Under the pieces are notes generated by a model. It had not been told where the DNA came from and made no database searches. It saw only the letters and a program-made list of their open reading frames with translations. Made by a program: the position numbers and the translations under genes. 64,000 nt of DNA from Halopseudomonas phragmitis (GTDB lineage: Bacteria > Pseudomonadota > Gammaproteobacteria > Pseudomonadales > Pseudomonadaceae), in assembly GCF_002056295.1 (NCBI RefSeq), contig NZ_CP020100.1, positions 2,937,501-3,001,500 of the forward strand, given 5' to 3'. Positions 1-9,917 of the stretch are shown piece after piece (positions within the stretch are counted from its first letter, which is position 1; each line of letters starts with the position of its first letter).

Positions 1-685
1 CCGGTACGCTGAAGAAGGTATCCTGCATCCCCAACGGCTGAAAAATATGCTCGGCGAAATACTCGTCCAGGCTCTGGCCTGACAGCAGTTGGACCAGATA
101 GCCGCAGACATCGGTAGCCACCGAGTAATTCCACGCGGTTCCCGGTGAGAACTCCAGCGGCAGGCGCGACAGCTCATCCACCAACTGTTCCAGGGTCATC
201 CCGCCGCTGCCATCCAGCTTCAGCTCGCGGTAGGCGGCATCGACGTTGCTGCGATTCATGAAACTGTAGGTCAGGCCCGATTGATGGGTGAGCAGGTCGC
301 GCACGGTCATTGGCCGCTGACAGGCGCTGGTCACGAACTGAGGGTAGACCCCGGCCTTGTAGACACGCAGGTTCTGCCATGAAGGAATGTACTTGCTTAC
401 CGGATCATCCAGCAGGAAGCGACCCTGCTCGTAAAGCTGCATCAAAGCGATCGAAGTGATCGGCTTGGTCATCGAATAGATGCGAAACAGCGTGTCGCGC
501 TCAATCGGCAGATTTCGCTCAACATCCCGCAGCCCTTGAGCCTTGCACCAGACTACCTCGCCGCGCCGGGCTACCATGGTCAAGGTGCCAGCCAGTTTTC
601 CGGGGGCCAGATAGGCACGTTGAATGTGCTCGGCAATACGGTCTAGGCGGCCAAGGTCAAGGCCGGCGATCAGGGAGTCAGTCAT
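1..685 (-). CDS. Beta-lactamase-fold serine hydrolase (partial, 3' end outside window)
   Basis: About 228 N-terminal residues are visible, starting at an ATG at 685 and running off the left edge. The serine-hydrolase motif SMTK is at residues 71-74 (Ser71 nucleophile, Lys74 general base). A YSVATD segment further on corresponds to the Tyr motif of class C beta-lactamase-like esterases (EstB/LpqH-type 'serine hydrolase' family). No signal peptide is apparent, so a cytoplasmic esterase is more likely than a periplasmic beta-lactamase. The substrate cannot be read from the sequence. The gene is divergent from the YkgJ-type gene to its right, with 143 bp between them that must hold its promoter. 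Confidence 0.85.
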   Translation of the reverse strand, partial: MTDSLIAGLDLGRLDRIAEHIQRAYLAPGKLAGTLTMVARRGEVVWCKAQGLRDVERNLPIERDTLFRIYSMTKPITSIALMQLYEQGRFLLDDPVSKYIPSWQNLRVYKAGVYPQFVTSACQRPMTVRDLLTHQSGLTYSFMNRSNVDAAYRELKLDGSGGMTLEQLVDELSRLPLEFSPGTAWNYSVATDVCGYLVQLLSGQSLDEYFAEHIFQPLGMQDTFFSVP

Positions 686-828
686 GCAGGGTGTCCGGTG
701 GATCATTGAGGTGGCTACGTTACCTGTATCTCGTTGACCGCTTCAAGCTTTGTCATTGCCCTCTTGTGGGCGAGATGGCCGATCGGTAAGAATCGTGCCA
801 CCTTCAGCCGCATGAGGAATGCCATGAA

Positions 829-1206
829 ATGAGCCAAGCGTCTCCCTGTCTGAATTGTGGTGCCTGTTGTGCCACTTTCAGGGTTTCGTTTTACTGGGCA
901 GAAACGGATGCCGCCCCGGAGGGTTCAATCCCCCAACATCTGACGGAACAGGTAACTCCGCATATCAGCTGTATGCGCGGCACTAATCAGAAACCGACGC
1001 GCTGCGTGGCGCTACTTGGTGAGGTTGGTGAGGCGGTACGTTGCAGCATCTACGAAAAAAGATCTTCCACCTGCCGGGAGTTCATCTGGCATGGTGAGAA
1101 TGGTCAGGACAATCTGGATTGTCAGCGCGCCAGGGCCGCCCATGGCCTGCCCCCGCTGCCATCCAATCCCCAAGGCCCGGGCCTGATCCCGATCATCGCT
1201 GCGTGA
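829..1206 (+). CDS. YkgJ-family cysteine-cluster protein
   Basis: The 125-residue protein opens with a CxxCGACC-type cluster (CLNCGACC at residues 8-15) and has further cysteines near residues 48, 59, 72 and 82. This is the pattern of the YkgJ/Fe-S-oxidoreductase-like zinc or iron cysteine-cluster family (PF03692-type), whose members are thought to bind a metal; their function is not established. The start ATG is preceded by a GAGGA ribosome site about 14 bases upstream. A strong hairpin follows the stop codon. The gene appears monocistronic. Confidence 0.8.
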   Translation: MSQASPCLNCGACCATFRVSFYWAETDAAPEGSIPQHLTEQVTPHISCMRGTNQKPTRCVALLGEVGEAVRCSIYEKRSSTCREFIWHGENGQDNLDCQRARAAHGLPPLPSNPQGPGLIPIIAA

Positions 1207-1207
1207 A

Positions 1208-1239
1208 ACTCACGCTCCGCCATAAGGCGGGGCGTGAGT
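1208..1239. terminator. Stem-loop between convergent genes
   Basis: A 14 bp inverted repeat (left arm 1208-1221, right arm 1226-1239) with loop ATAA and one T-G pair lies immediately after the YkgJ-type stop and just before the stop of the convergent alpha-E gene. It lacks a long T tract, so it may act as a transcript-stabilising or bidirectional termination structure. Confidence 0.6.
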
Positions 1240-1257
1240 GTTAAGCCGCTTTAACGC

Positions 1258-2220
1258 CTACTGCTGTTGCTGGGCCTGAACATCATGCGGGCCATTGAAC
1301 CAGGTGTGGTGGATAGCCTCATGCAGCTCTATGAAGTCGAGCTGAATTTCATCGACGAAGGCATGCAGCCGGTCAGGCTCGGCAGCTAATGGCAAGATAT
1401 CGGCTTCGGCCAGATGCTTGAGGCAGGCCTCGACCTCCTTTAGCGCTGTTTCATGGCGGGGCAGGGTGCGCAGCCCGGCGGCCAGTTGTTCCAGACTGCA
1501 GGCTACCGACCGGGGGAAATGGCGGTCCTGCAACAGGTAGCGCAGTACGTCAGGCCCGCGAATGCGCAGGCGTACATGCTGGCGATACATTTGATAACCG
1601 GTCAGGGATTTAAGCACGCTCATCCACTGCAGGGTTTCAAAGGGGGTCAGGTCCTCGGGGCTGCGCGGTAACAGGTTGGCTGAACGCACGTCGATCACTC
1701 GGGTGGTCATGTCAGCGCGCTCCAACTGCCTGCCCAGCATCAGGAATGTGCGTGCCGGGGTGTAGCTTAAAGTTCCTTCGATCAAGCCGGTGACGGTCTG
1801 GCAGCTACGAATAACCCGACCGAGAAAGGCGTCGCGCCGGCGCGGGGTGATACCGGCTTCCACCTGTTCCTTGACGTTGAGATAGAGCTGGTTGACCTCT
1901 TCCCAGATTTCCCGCGGGATGACATCACGAGTGGTGCGCAAATTCTCCCGGGCTGCGGCCAGGGAGCTTATGATCGAGCCGGAATAGCGGGTGTCGCCGC
2001 ACATGAACGACAGTACGCTGGCTTCATCGCGGACCGGATAATGCTCGTTGAACAGTTCGTCGTTGCCGGTAATGGCAATGATTTCCGACCAGCCGAGTTT
2101 GGTCGGGCGCGGTAAATCCAGCAGCAGATTGCTGGTAACGCTGAGCAGGCGGGCGGTGTCTTCGGCTCGCTCAAGGTAGCGGGCCAGCCAGTAAATGTTT
2201 TCTGCAACGCGTGAAAGCAT
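1258..2220 (-). CDS. Alpha-E domain protein (DUF403)
   Basis: 320 residues beginning MLSRVAENIYW at an ATG ending at 2220. The reading frame is open further upstream, but that part overlaps the preceding ATP-grasp gene, and the family consistently begins with this Met-Leu-Ser-Arg sequence. The whole protein is an alpha-helical alpha-E domain (PF04168). In known genomes it sits next to, or is fused to, circularly permuted ATP-grasp proteins, and the set has been proposed to form a peptide-ligating or peptide-modifying system. It lies 14 bp downstream of the ATP-grasp gene and is surely cotranscribed with it. A fused homologue occurs at 7303-9903. Confidence 0.9.
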   Translation of the reverse strand: MLSRVAENIYWLARYLERAEDTARLLSVTSNLLLDLPRPTKLGWSEIIAITGNDELFNEHYPVRDEASVLSFMCGDTRYSGSIISSLAAARENLRTTRDVIPREIWEEVNQLYLNVKEQVEAGITPRRRDAFLGRVIRSCQTVTGLIEGTLSYTPARTFLMLGRQLERADMTTRVIDVRSANLLPRSPEDLTPFETLQWMSVLKSLTGYQMYRQHVRLRIRGPDVLRYLLQDRHFPRSVACSLEQLAAGLRTLPRHETALKEVEACLKHLAEADILPLAAEPDRLHAFVDEIQLDFIELHEAIHHTWFNGPHDVQAQQQQ

Positions 2221-2234
2221 GATGTGTCCCTTGC

Positions 2235-3689
2235 TCAATTGCCTGACAGGTCGACGATCCAGGTGTCCTTGCTGCCGCCACCCTGGGACGAGTTGACCAC
2301 CAGCGAGCCCTTGGTCAGGGCTACCCGAGTCAGCCCGCCAGTGGTCACCCAAGGCGTTTCGCCAGATAAAATGAAAGGCCTGAGGTCAACGTGCCGGGGC
2401 TCCATTGCGCCGTCGCACAAGGTTGGCGAGGTCGACAGGCTCAAGGTCGGTTGAGCCATGTAGTTGCGAGGGTTGGCCTTGATCAGCTCGGCAAATTTCT
2501 GGCGTTCTTTCTTGCTGGCATGAGGGCCGATCAGCATACCGTAGCCACCAGACTCGTTGGCCGGCTTGACTACCAGCTTGTCGAGATTGGCCAATACGTA
2601 GTCGCGGTCCTGATCGAACATGCACAGATAGCTCGGGACATTGGGTAGCAGCGGTTCCTGGTCCAGATAGTATTTGATGATTTGCGGCACGAAGGCATAC
2701 ACCACCTTGTCGTCGGCCACTCCTGCGCCGGGAGCATTGGCCAGTGCGACATTACCCTTGCGCCAGGCGCGCATCAGGCCGCGCACGCCGAGCATGGAGT
2801 CGGGGTTGAACACCTCTGGGTCAAGGAACATGTCGTCCACCCGACGGTAGATTACATCGACCCGGCACAAGCCATCGACCAGGCGCATATACACGCAGTC
2901 ATCGTCACCCACCACCAGATCGCTGCCCTCAACCAGTTGTACGCCCATTTGCTGGGCCAGGTAGGAGTGCTCGTAGTAGGCTGAGTTGTAGATCCCCGGG
3001 GTCAGGATCACGATCACCGGGTCATCGCCGGGACGCGGTGACATTGAGGACAGCATTTCGTAGAGCTGGGAGGTGTAATCGTCGACCGGTTGAATGCGCC
3101 CGGTGGCGAACAAATCGGGCAGCACCCGTTTGGTGACATTGCGGTTCTCCAGCATGTAGGACACACCAGAAGGAACCCGCAGGTTGTCTTCCAATACATA
3201 CAGAGTGCCGTCCTTGTCCCGGACCAGATCGGAGCCGCAGATATGCGCCCAGACGTTGTGCGGGGTATGGATGCCGACGCATTGCGGACGGAAGTTTGCC
3301 GACTGGGCCAGTACTTCGGCCGGAAACACGCCGTCCTTGACGATTTTCTGTTCGTGATACAAATCGTCGATGAACAGGTTGAGCGCCTGTACACGCTGCT
3401 TGAGACCCGCTTCAGTCCTTTGCCACTCCGGCAGCGGGATGATTCGCGGAACTATGTCGAAAGGCCAGGCCCGGTCGATCATGTTGCCTTCGGTGTAGAC
3501 CGTGAAGGTGATCCCCATGAGCTGGATTGCCACCTCGGCAGCGGTTTTATGCTCTGCCAGTTCCCGGGCATCCAGGCTGGCCAGGTACTCGCACAGCATT
3601 GCCGCTTCGGGGCGGGGCTTGCCGGGTGCTGCAATCAGTTCGTCATAGAACCCCTTGGGGTTGTAGTCCTGCCAGTCGACTTTACTCAT
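2235..3689 (-). CDS. Circularly permuted type 2 ATP-grasp protein (DUF404/DUF407)
   Basis: 484 residues starting MSKVDWQDYNPKG, full length for the family. The region GSDLVRDKDGTLYVLEDNLRVPSG and the later KPANESGGYGM segment (about residue 385) carry the expected nucleotide- and Mg-binding acidic and lysine residues of permuted ATP-grasp enzymes (PF04174/PF14403). ATP-grasp enzymes join a carboxylate to an amine through an acyl phosphate; this branch has no proven substrate. It is the first gene of a leftward two-gene unit with the alpha-E gene, divergent from the transglutaminase/DUF2126 gene at 3915, with a palindromic operator in the intervening 225 bp. Confidence 0.92.
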   Translation of the reverse strand: MSKVDWQDYNPKGFYDELIAAPGKPRPEAAMLCEYLASLDARELAEHKTAAEVAIQLMGITFTVYTEGNMIDRAWPFDIVPRIIPLPEWQRTEAGLKQRVQALNLFIDDLYHEQKIVKDGVFPAEVLAQSANFRPQCVGIHTPHNVWAHICGSDLVRDKDGTLYVLEDNLRVPSGVSYMLENRNVTKRVLPDLFATGRIQPVDDYTSQLYEMLSSMSPRPGDDPVIVILTPGIYNSAYYEHSYLAQQMGVQLVEGSDLVVGDDDCVYMRLVDGLCRVDVIYRRVDDMFLDPEVFNPDSMLGVRGLMRAWRKGNVALANAPGAGVADDKVVYAFVPQIIKYYLDQEPLLPNVPSYLCMFDQDRDYVLANLDKLVVKPANESGGYGMLIGPHASKKERQKFAELIKANPRNYMAQPTLSLSTSPTLCDGAMEPRHVDLRPFILSGETPWVTTGGLTRVALTKGSLVVNSSQGGGSKDTWIVDLSGN

Positions 3690-3789
3690 GCAAGCTCTCG
3701 TTCTACATGCGTGGGTGTTGTGATGGTATTTGCAATTGCCATACCAGAGGGACTTTCCGGGCAGGCTGTTTCATGTGGTTGGAGCACTA

Positions 3790-3817
3790 CAGTGTTTGTA
3801 ACACTGCTAGTGTTACA
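3790..3817. promoter_or_regulatory. Overlapping palindromes, putative operator
   Basis: A perfect 9 bp inverted repeat TGTAACACT-gct-AGTGTTACA occupies 3797-3817. Its left arm is shared with a second palindrome, CAGTGTT-tgt-AACACTG, at 3790-3806. The result is three alternating half sites of AGTGTT/AACACT in the divergent promoter region of the ATP-grasp/alpha-E and transglutaminase operons. This geometry suggests one dimeric repressor controlling both arms; the regulator is not identifiable here. Confidence 0.55.
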
Positions 3818-3914
3818 GAGTAGCTTAGAAGAGTCGCGGCCGGTTTGCCGGTGGGTTGGCACAGCCATTGCCTTGGATTCCAGCTTGCAGAGCCTTGAAC
3901 AGGGATAGCTTTAC

Positions 3915-6900
3915 ATGACCATACGCGTAGCACTCCGGCACAGTACTCACTACCAGTTCGACCGGCCCGTAGCGGTCTCGCCACACCTGGTCCGGTTGCG
4001 TCCAGCCCCCCATTGCCGCACCCCGATCGAAGCCTATAGCCTGAAGGTCGAGGGTGGTGAGTACTTCATCAACTGGCAGCAGGACCCCTTCGGAAATCAT
4101 GTTGCACGCCTTGTTTTTCCTGAAAAAATCAATGAGTTGAAGATTGATGTTGAAGTTGTTGCTCCGATGACGGTGATCAACCCGTTTGACTTCTTCATTG
4201 AGGACTATGCCGAAAATTACCCCTTCAACTACAGCAGCGAACTGCGTCGCGATCTGGCGCCTTATCTGGAGTTGACCGAGTCCGGGCCACTATTGAGCCA
4301 ATGGCTGGCAGAGGTGCCCAAGGGCGCGCGCCAGACCACTGACTTTCTAGTGGATCTGAACCAGCGTTTACAGGCCGATGTCAGTTATCTGGTCCGCATG
4401 GAGCCCGGGGTTCAGACCGGTGAACAGACCCTCGAAAAGGGCAGTGGCTCGTGCCGCGACTCGGCCTGGCTACTGGTTCAGATCCTGCGGCACCTGGGCC
4501 TGGCAGCCCGGTTTGTCTCGGGCTACCTGATCCAGCTCACTGCCGATCTCAAGGCGCTCGACGGTCCGAGTGGGCCGGAGGCAGACTTTACTGATCTGCA
4601 CGCCTGGGCCGAGGTGTTCATACCCGGGGCTGGCTGGATCGGGCTGGACCCGACTTCCGGGCTTTTTGCTGGCGAAGGTCACTTGCCGCTGGCGGCTACC
4701 CCCGATCCATCCAGCGCTGCACCGATAACGGGCGCGACCGACAAATGCGAGGTCGAGTTCTCCTTTGCCATGGAAGTAACCCGCATTCATGAAGATCCGC
4801 GAGTAACCAAACCCTACACGCTGAACCAATGGCAGCGCATAGATGCCTTGGGAGCGCGGGTTGACCAGCACCTGGAGGCGCTGGATGTGCGTTTGACCAT
4901 GGGCGGCGAGCCCACTTTTGTATCAGTGGATGATATGGATGCACCGGAATGGAACACGGCGGCCCTGGGGCCGACCAAGCGCCGCTTATCCGAGCAGTTG
5001 CTCAAGCGCCTGCGTCGGCATTACGCGCCCGGCTCGCTGGTGCATTACCAGCAGGGCAAATGGTATCCGGGCGAGCCGCTGCCACGCTGGGCCTTGGCCT
5101 GTTATTGGCGTCGGGATGGCGTGCCAGTCTGGCGCGATGACCGCTGGCTGGCCGACAGCGCTCAGGATTACGGGTTCGGTGAGCCGGAAGCTCAGCGCTT
5201 TGCCACTGCACTGGTACGGCGGCTGGGAGTAGCGGAGCGGTTTCTGATTCCGGGCTACGAGGATGCCTACTATTACCTGTGGCTGGAGCAGACCCTACCG
5301 ATTGATGTCGAGTTGCAGGGCGAGGATCTCAAGGATGATGCCAATCGGCTGCGCCTGGCCCGCTTGCTTGAGCGCGGACTGGACAGTCTGACCGGCTTGG
5401 TCTTGCCCTTGGCCCGCAGTGTCGATGGCCAGCGCTGGTTGTCTGGTGAGTGGCCGGTGCGCCGTGACTATTTGTATCTGGTGCCGGGCGACTCGCCCAT
5501 GGGATTGCGTCTTCCGCTGAGTGCGCTGCCGGTGCAACGCCGCGATGATCCTTTGCCGCGCTCATTGTTTGAGGCTCCCCCAGCTTTGCCCGACGTGCAT
5601 GGTGAGGTGGCCAGCCGCTACAGTGCCGCCGAAGCGCCGATTTATGCCGAACCGGGCATGCATCATCAGGCGGTCGGTCAGGATTGGCAGGAGCAGCGCC
5701 CCGAGCTGCGCGATCAGGGCATCATCGGGACGGCGCTGTGTATTGAGCCGCGCGATGGCAAGCTGTTTGTCTTTCTGCCACCGTTGGCCCAGCTCGAGGA
5801 TTTTCTCGCATTGGTTGCGGTGATCGAGCGGACTGCCGCCGATACCGGCTTGCCGGTGTGCCTGGAAGGCTATGCGCCACCTGCCGATCCGCGTCTGGAG
5901 AAATTCATGATCACCCCGGACCCGGGGGTGATCGAGGTGAATGTCATGCCGGCTGCTAGCTGGCAGGCACTGGTGCGCAATACCCGGATACTTTATGACG
6001 AGGCGCGTCAGACCCGCCTGGGAACCGAGAAATTCATGCTTGATGGCCGGCATACCGGCACCGGTGGCGGCAACCATGTGACCCTGGGTGGTCCCACTCC
6101 GCTTGATTCGCCCTTTTTGCGCCGCCCCGACCTGCTGGCCAGCCTGCTGACCTACTGGCAGCATCATCCGAGCTTGTCCTACTTGTTCTCGGGGCTGTTC
6201 ATTGGCCCGACCAGCCAGGCACCACGGGTTGATGAGGCCCGTCACGAGGCATTGTACGAACTGGAGATTGCTCTGGCCCAGATGCCCGCAGGCGAAGTGC
6301 CCCAGCCCTGGCTGGTTGACCGCTTGCTGCGCCATTTGTTGACCGATATCACAGGCAATACTCACCGGGCTGAGTTCTGTATCGACAAGCTGTATTCGCC
6401 GGACAGCGCCAGCGGGCGCCTGGGGCTGATCGAGTTGCGTGGCTTTGAAATGCCGCCGCATGCCGACATGAGTCTGATGCAGCAGTTGCTCATCCGCGCA
6501 CTGGTGGCCCGATTTTGGGCCAAGCCGTATCGCAAGCCATTGGTACGCTGGGGCACGGCCTTGCATGACCGCTGGTTGATGCCGCATTACCTGTGGCAGG
6601 ACCTGCTGGAAGTGATTGAAGACCTGCGTCGCCATGGTTTCGAGTTTGAGCATGACTGGTTCGCACCGTTTCTCGAATTCCGCTTCCCAATGTGTGGAGA
6701 GGTCCAGTATCAAGGCGTGAGCCTGGCCCTGCGTCAGGCGATCGAGCCTTGGCATGTGCTTGGCGAGGAAGCGGCTGGTGGTGGCACTGCCCGCTACGTT
6801 GATTCTTCGGTTGAGCGGTTGGAGGTCAAGCTACGCGACTTCAATCAGGCCCGTCATGTGCTGACCTGTAACGGCTTCAAGGTTCCACTGCATGCCACCG

Positions 6901-7244
6901 GCGTGCCGGGTGAGGCGGTCGCTGCCGTGCGTTATCGGGCCTGGCAACCACCGTCAGCCCTGCACCCGATGATCGAGGTCCAGGCGCCACTGGTGTTCGA
7001 TCTGATCGACACCTGGAATCAGCGCTCGCTGGGTGGCTGCACCTATCATGTGGTCCATCCGGCTGGACGCAACTATGAACACTTCCCGGTAAATGCCAAC
7101 GAGGCTGAAGCCCGGCGCCTGGCCAGATTCTGGCATTACGGTCACAGTCAGGGAGCGATTGGCCAGATTCAGCAGGCGCCAGGGCAGGAGTATCCACATA
7201 CCCTGGATTTGCGTAGGGCAGGGGTGCCGCCCACTGGTTTATAA
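3915..7244 (+). CDS. Transglutaminase / DUF2126 protein
   Basis: 1109 residues. The N-terminal bacterial transglutaminase domain (about 1-85) is followed by a transglutaminase core with a complete papain-like triad: Cys180 in GSGSCRDSAW, His229 in DLHAWAEV and Asp245 in GLDPTSG. From about residue 320 to the end is a large DUF2126 (PF09899) region, containing the conserved stretch GTGGGNHVTLGG. The ATG at 3915 is reached without competing upstream starts. By family knowledge the core hydrolyses or transfers amide bonds; the DUF2126 part is often encoded beside permuted ATP-grasp proteins, and a coupled amide-making and amide-breaking cycle has been suggested. It is first in a rightward three-gene cluster. 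Confidence 0.92.
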   Translation: MTIRVALRHSTHYQFDRPVAVSPHLVRLRPAPHCRTPIEAYSLKVEGGEYFINWQQDPFGNHVARLVFPEKINELKIDVEVVAPMTVINPFDFFIEDYAENYPFNYSSELRRDLAPYLELTESGPLLSQWLAEVPKGARQTTDFLVDLNQRLQADVSYLVRMEPGVQTGEQTLEKGSGSCRDSAWLLVQILRHLGLAARFVSGYLIQLTADLKALDGPSGPEADFTDLHAWAEVFIPGAGWIGLDPTSGLFAGEGHLPLAATPDPSSAAPITGATDKCEVEFSFAMEVTRIHEDPRVTKPYTLNQWQRIDALGARVDQHLEALDVRLTMGGEPTFVSVDDMDAPEWNTAALGPTKRRLSEQLLKRLRRHYAPGSLVHYQQGKWYPGEPLPRWALACYWRRDGVPVWRDDRWLADSAQDYGFGEPEAQRFATALVRRLGVAERFLIPGYEDAYYYLWLEQTLPIDVELQGEDLKDDANRLRLARLLERGLDSLTGLVLPLARSVDGQRWLSGEWPVRRDYLYLVPGDSPMGLRLPLSALPVQRRDDPLPRSLFEAPPALPDVHGEVASRYSAAEAPIYAEPGMHHQAVGQDWQEQRPELRDQGIIGTALCIEPRDGKLFVFLPPLAQLEDFLALVAVIERTAADTGLPVCLEGYAPPADPRLEKFMITPDPGVIEVNVMPAASWQALVRNTRILYDEARQTRLGTEKFMLDGRHTGTGGGNHVTLGGPTPLDSPFLRRPDLLASLLTYWQHHPSLSYLFSGLFIGPTSQAPRVDEARHEALYELEIALAQMPAGEVPQPWLVDRLLRHLLTDITGNTHRAEFCIDKLYSPDSASGRLGLIELRGFEMPPHADMSLMQQLLIRALVARFWAKPYRKPLVRWGTALHDRWLMPHYLWQDLLEVIEDLRRHGFEFEHDWFAPFLEFRFPMCGEVQYQGVSLALRQAIEPWHVLGEEAAGGGTARYVDSSVERLEVKLRDFNQARHVLTCNGFKVPLHATGVPGEAVAAVRYRAWQPPSALHPMIEVQAPLVFDLIDTWNQRSLGGCTYHVVHPAGRNYEHFPVNANEAEARRLARFWHYGHSQGAIGQIQQAPGQEYPHTLDLRRAGVPPTGL

Positions 7245-7302
7245 TGCGAACTTCGTTCAATCTGTCGTGATACGGCTCGAATATGCCGTGGAGACAACAA
7301 TA

Positions 7303-9903
7303 ATGCAGCAAACGAGTGGTCTTGGGGCGGCGCTGGAGGCCTTGTTGGGAGAGTATCCGGGACATGGCCTGTATGATGAGCTGCTTGGTGACAATCGCCA
7401 GCCCAGAGCGCACTGGCAAACTTTGCTGGAAGACTTCACTTTGCTGGGGCCAGAGGTGCTGGCCGCACGCTCGGAAGAAGTGCAGAACCTGCTGCATGAG
7501 AATGGCGTTACTTTCAATCCCTATGAGGATAATCCCGGACAATTGCGCTCCTGGCAGCTAGATTGCCTGCCCTGGGTAATCAACACTGAGGAGTGGGAAG
7601 TGCTGGAGGCCGGCCTGCGTCAGCGCAGTCGGCTGCTGGAGCATCTGATCGATGACCTGTATGGCGAACGTCGGGTCATCACCGAGGGGCTGTTGCCGCC
7701 GGAGCTGGTTTATAGCCATCCCGGCTTTCTGTTTTCCGCCGCCGACCTGCCCAATCAATTGGAGCGTCCGCTGCTGATCATCCATGGCACGGATTTGATC
7801 CGTGACTCTGATGGAAACTGGCTGGCTCTGGCTGACTGGACCCAGTCGCCAGCCGGGGCTGGCTATGCCCTGGAGAACCGCATCATCCTGTCTCGTGCCT
7901 TGCCAAGTATTTACCGGGATGCGCCGATCAAACGTCTGGCTGGTTTTCTGCAGGCACAGCATCGTTGCCTGGCCAGCCTGGCCAACACCCAGCGCGAACA
8001 ACCCAATATTGTTCTGTTGTCGCCGGGACCAGGCAGCCCGGGTTATTTCGAACACGCCTGGCTGGCCAACTATATGAACTTTTCCCTGGTCGAAGGGGCA
8101 GACCTGGTGGTCCGCGATGGTCAGGTATCGGTCCGGGCTCTTGGCGGACTGACCCAGGTGGATGTGATCGTCCGTCAGATCAACGATCCCTGGTGCGACC
8201 CGCTGGAGCTTCGCCCGGACTCACTGCTGGGCGTGCCTGGGTTGCTGCAGGCTGCGCGCAATGGCGAGGTGCGTATTGCCAATGCCCTGGGGACTGGAGT
8301 GCTCGAGCATCCGGCTCTGGCGGCTTTTCTGCCGATGCTATGCCGCCGGCTGTTGGGCGAAGAGCTGTTACTACCCTGTCGGGAAAGCCTCTGGTGTGGC
8401 GACCCGCAGTCGCGGCAACAGGTGATGGCAGGGTTGGATAACTGGCATATCCGCGATGTCACGCAGTCGGGCAAGGTGTTCATTCCTGAACAAATGTCAC
8501 TGACGGCAGTCGAGGCGTTGCGCCGGGATCTCGACAGGCGCCCCCACTTGTTTACCGCGCAGCGGCCACTGGCATCGTCGGTCGCGCCGGGTTTCAACCC
8601 TCATACCCGGCAGCTGGAGCGGCAAAGTACCACTTTGCGATTCTTCAGCCTGGTTGAGCCGGACGATCTGAAAAAACCGGTACAGCAGCGCAATTATCGG
8701 GTGATGCCGGGTGGTCTGGCCTGGGTAGGCGAGCCCGGAGCGCCGCTGATGCAGAGCCGCACGGTCAAGGATATCTGGGTCATGGCGCCGGTGCCGCAGC
8801 CGCATATCAGTCTGTTGCGTCAGGCTCAGGGGCCGATTGTGGTGACTCGCGATGGCAAGGATCTGCCCTGTCGGGTAGCTGAAAGCTTGTTCTGGATGGG
8901 TCGCTATGGCGAACGCCTGGATGCCCGGGCCAGACTGTTGCGTGAGGCGCTGGCGCGACTACTGCAGGAGGATCGGGCCGAGGCCGGAGTACATCTGATG
9001 CCGGATCTGCTGGCGGCGCTGGAGATCCCGCTCGATGCCGAAGGCCTGCCGGCAGATCAGGAGGAGAGCGATCCACAGACCCTCAATGGGCGGTTTTCAC
9101 GTGAATATGTGATCAGCCGTGATCGGTTGCTGCAGCTGTTTGCCGACGACCAGCCTGATGGCCTGCCCATGTTGTTCGGCCATTTTGTGCGCAACAGCCG
9201 GGCGGTACGTGACCATCTGGGCGACGATGCCTGGCGGGCGATCAATGTCATGCGTCAGCGTTTCAACAACATCTCGCGGACCAGGGGAATTGTGGTTGGC
9301 CAACGTCATCTGGAAGCCATGGTGCTCGATCTGTCGGCCTTCTTCGGGCTGTGCAACGAAACCATGCCGCATCACTACGGCTGGCGTTTTCTCGATATCG
9401 GGCGTTTCGTCGAGCGCGCGCTCAACGGTCTTGAGCTGCTCAAGCTGGCGTTGCTGACCGCTCAGCAGCCGGGCATCCCGCTGTGGGAGGTAGTGCTGGC
9501 GACTACTGACAACTTCACCGTCTATCGCCGCCGCTATCGCTCCCAACTGCATCCCTCGGCTATTCTCGACCTGTTGCTGTTCGATGAAACCAATCCGCGC
9601 TCGATTGGCTACATGCTCAAACGTCTGGGCCGACAAATCGTGCGCCTGCCGTCCCCGGGCAGCTCGCCTTACCGTAATCTTGAAAATCGCCTGATCATCC
9701 AGGCCACCAGCGCCTTGCATCTGGTCGATATCGACAGCCTGGCCGATCTTGAGAAGTCGGCCGAGGCCCGGGCGGCTCTGGCGGATCTGCTAGACCGCCT
9801 GATCGAGCCCATGGCCGAGTTGTCCAATGCCGTATCCCACAGTCATTTCAGCCACGTTGAAATGCCCCGGCAACTGGTCACCATGCAATACACCCCGACC
9901 TGA
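7303..9903 (+). CDS. ATP-grasp / alpha-E fusion protein (DUF404-DUF407-DUF403)
   Basis: 866 residues from an ATG at 7303, chosen because a GGAG site lies about 10 bases upstream and the family begins near there; the frame is open upstream to 7093 but that overlaps the preceding gene. Residues 1 to about 480 are a circularly permuted ATP-grasp module. An alpha-E module starts near residue 525 with VAESLFWMGRYGERLDAR and runs to about 850. The domain order equals that of the separate genes at 2235-3689 and 1258-2220, so this is a fused paralogue of that pair. In the ATP-grasp part several charged residues conserved in the stand-alone protein are replaced, so it may be a less active or structural copy; that is inference. 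Confidence 0.9.
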   Translation: MQQTSGLGAALEALLGEYPGHGLYDELLGDNRQPRAHWQTLLEDFTLLGPEVLAARSEEVQNLLHENGVTFNPYEDNPGQLRSWQLDCLPWVINTEEWEVLEAGLRQRSRLLEHLIDDLYGERRVITEGLLPPELVYSHPGFLFSAADLPNQLERPLLIIHGTDLIRDSDGNWLALADWTQSPAGAGYALENRIILSRALPSIYRDAPIKRLAGFLQAQHRCLASLANTQREQPNIVLLSPGPGSPGYFEHAWLANYMNFSLVEGADLVVRDGQVSVRALGGLTQVDVIVRQINDPWCDPLELRPDSLLGVPGLLQAARNGEVRIANALGTGVLEHPALAAFLPMLCRRLLGEELLLPCRESLWCGDPQSRQQVMAGLDNWHIRDVTQSGKVFIPEQMSLTAVEALRRDLDRRPHLFTAQRPLASSVAPGFNPHTRQLERQSTTLRFFSLVEPDDLKKPVQQRNYRVMPGGLAWVGEPGAPLMQSRTVKDIWVMAPVPQPHISLLRQAQGPIVVTRDGKDLPCRVAESLFWMGRYGERLDARARLLREALARLLQEDRAEAGVHLMPDLLAALEIPLDAEGLPADQEESDPQTLNGRFSREYVISRDRLLQLFADDQPDGLPMLFGHFVRNSRAVRDHLGDDAWRAINVMRQRFNNISRTRGIVVGQRHLEAMVLDLSAFFGLCNETMPHHYGWRFLDIGRFVERALNGLELLKLALLTAQQPGIPLWEVVLATTDNFTVYRRRYRSQLHPSAILDLLLFDETNPRSIGYMLKRLGRQIVRLPSPGSSPYRNLENRLIIQATSALHLVDIDSLADLEKSAEARAALADLLDRLIEPMAELSNAVSHSHFSHVEMPRQLVTMQYTPT

Positions 9904-9917
9904 ACGAGCCCTGATCA

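Noticed and set aside
5562-6755. 397-residue minus-strand open frame
   Set aside because: Antisense to the DUF2126 part of the transglutaminase gene; no ribosome site and no family features.
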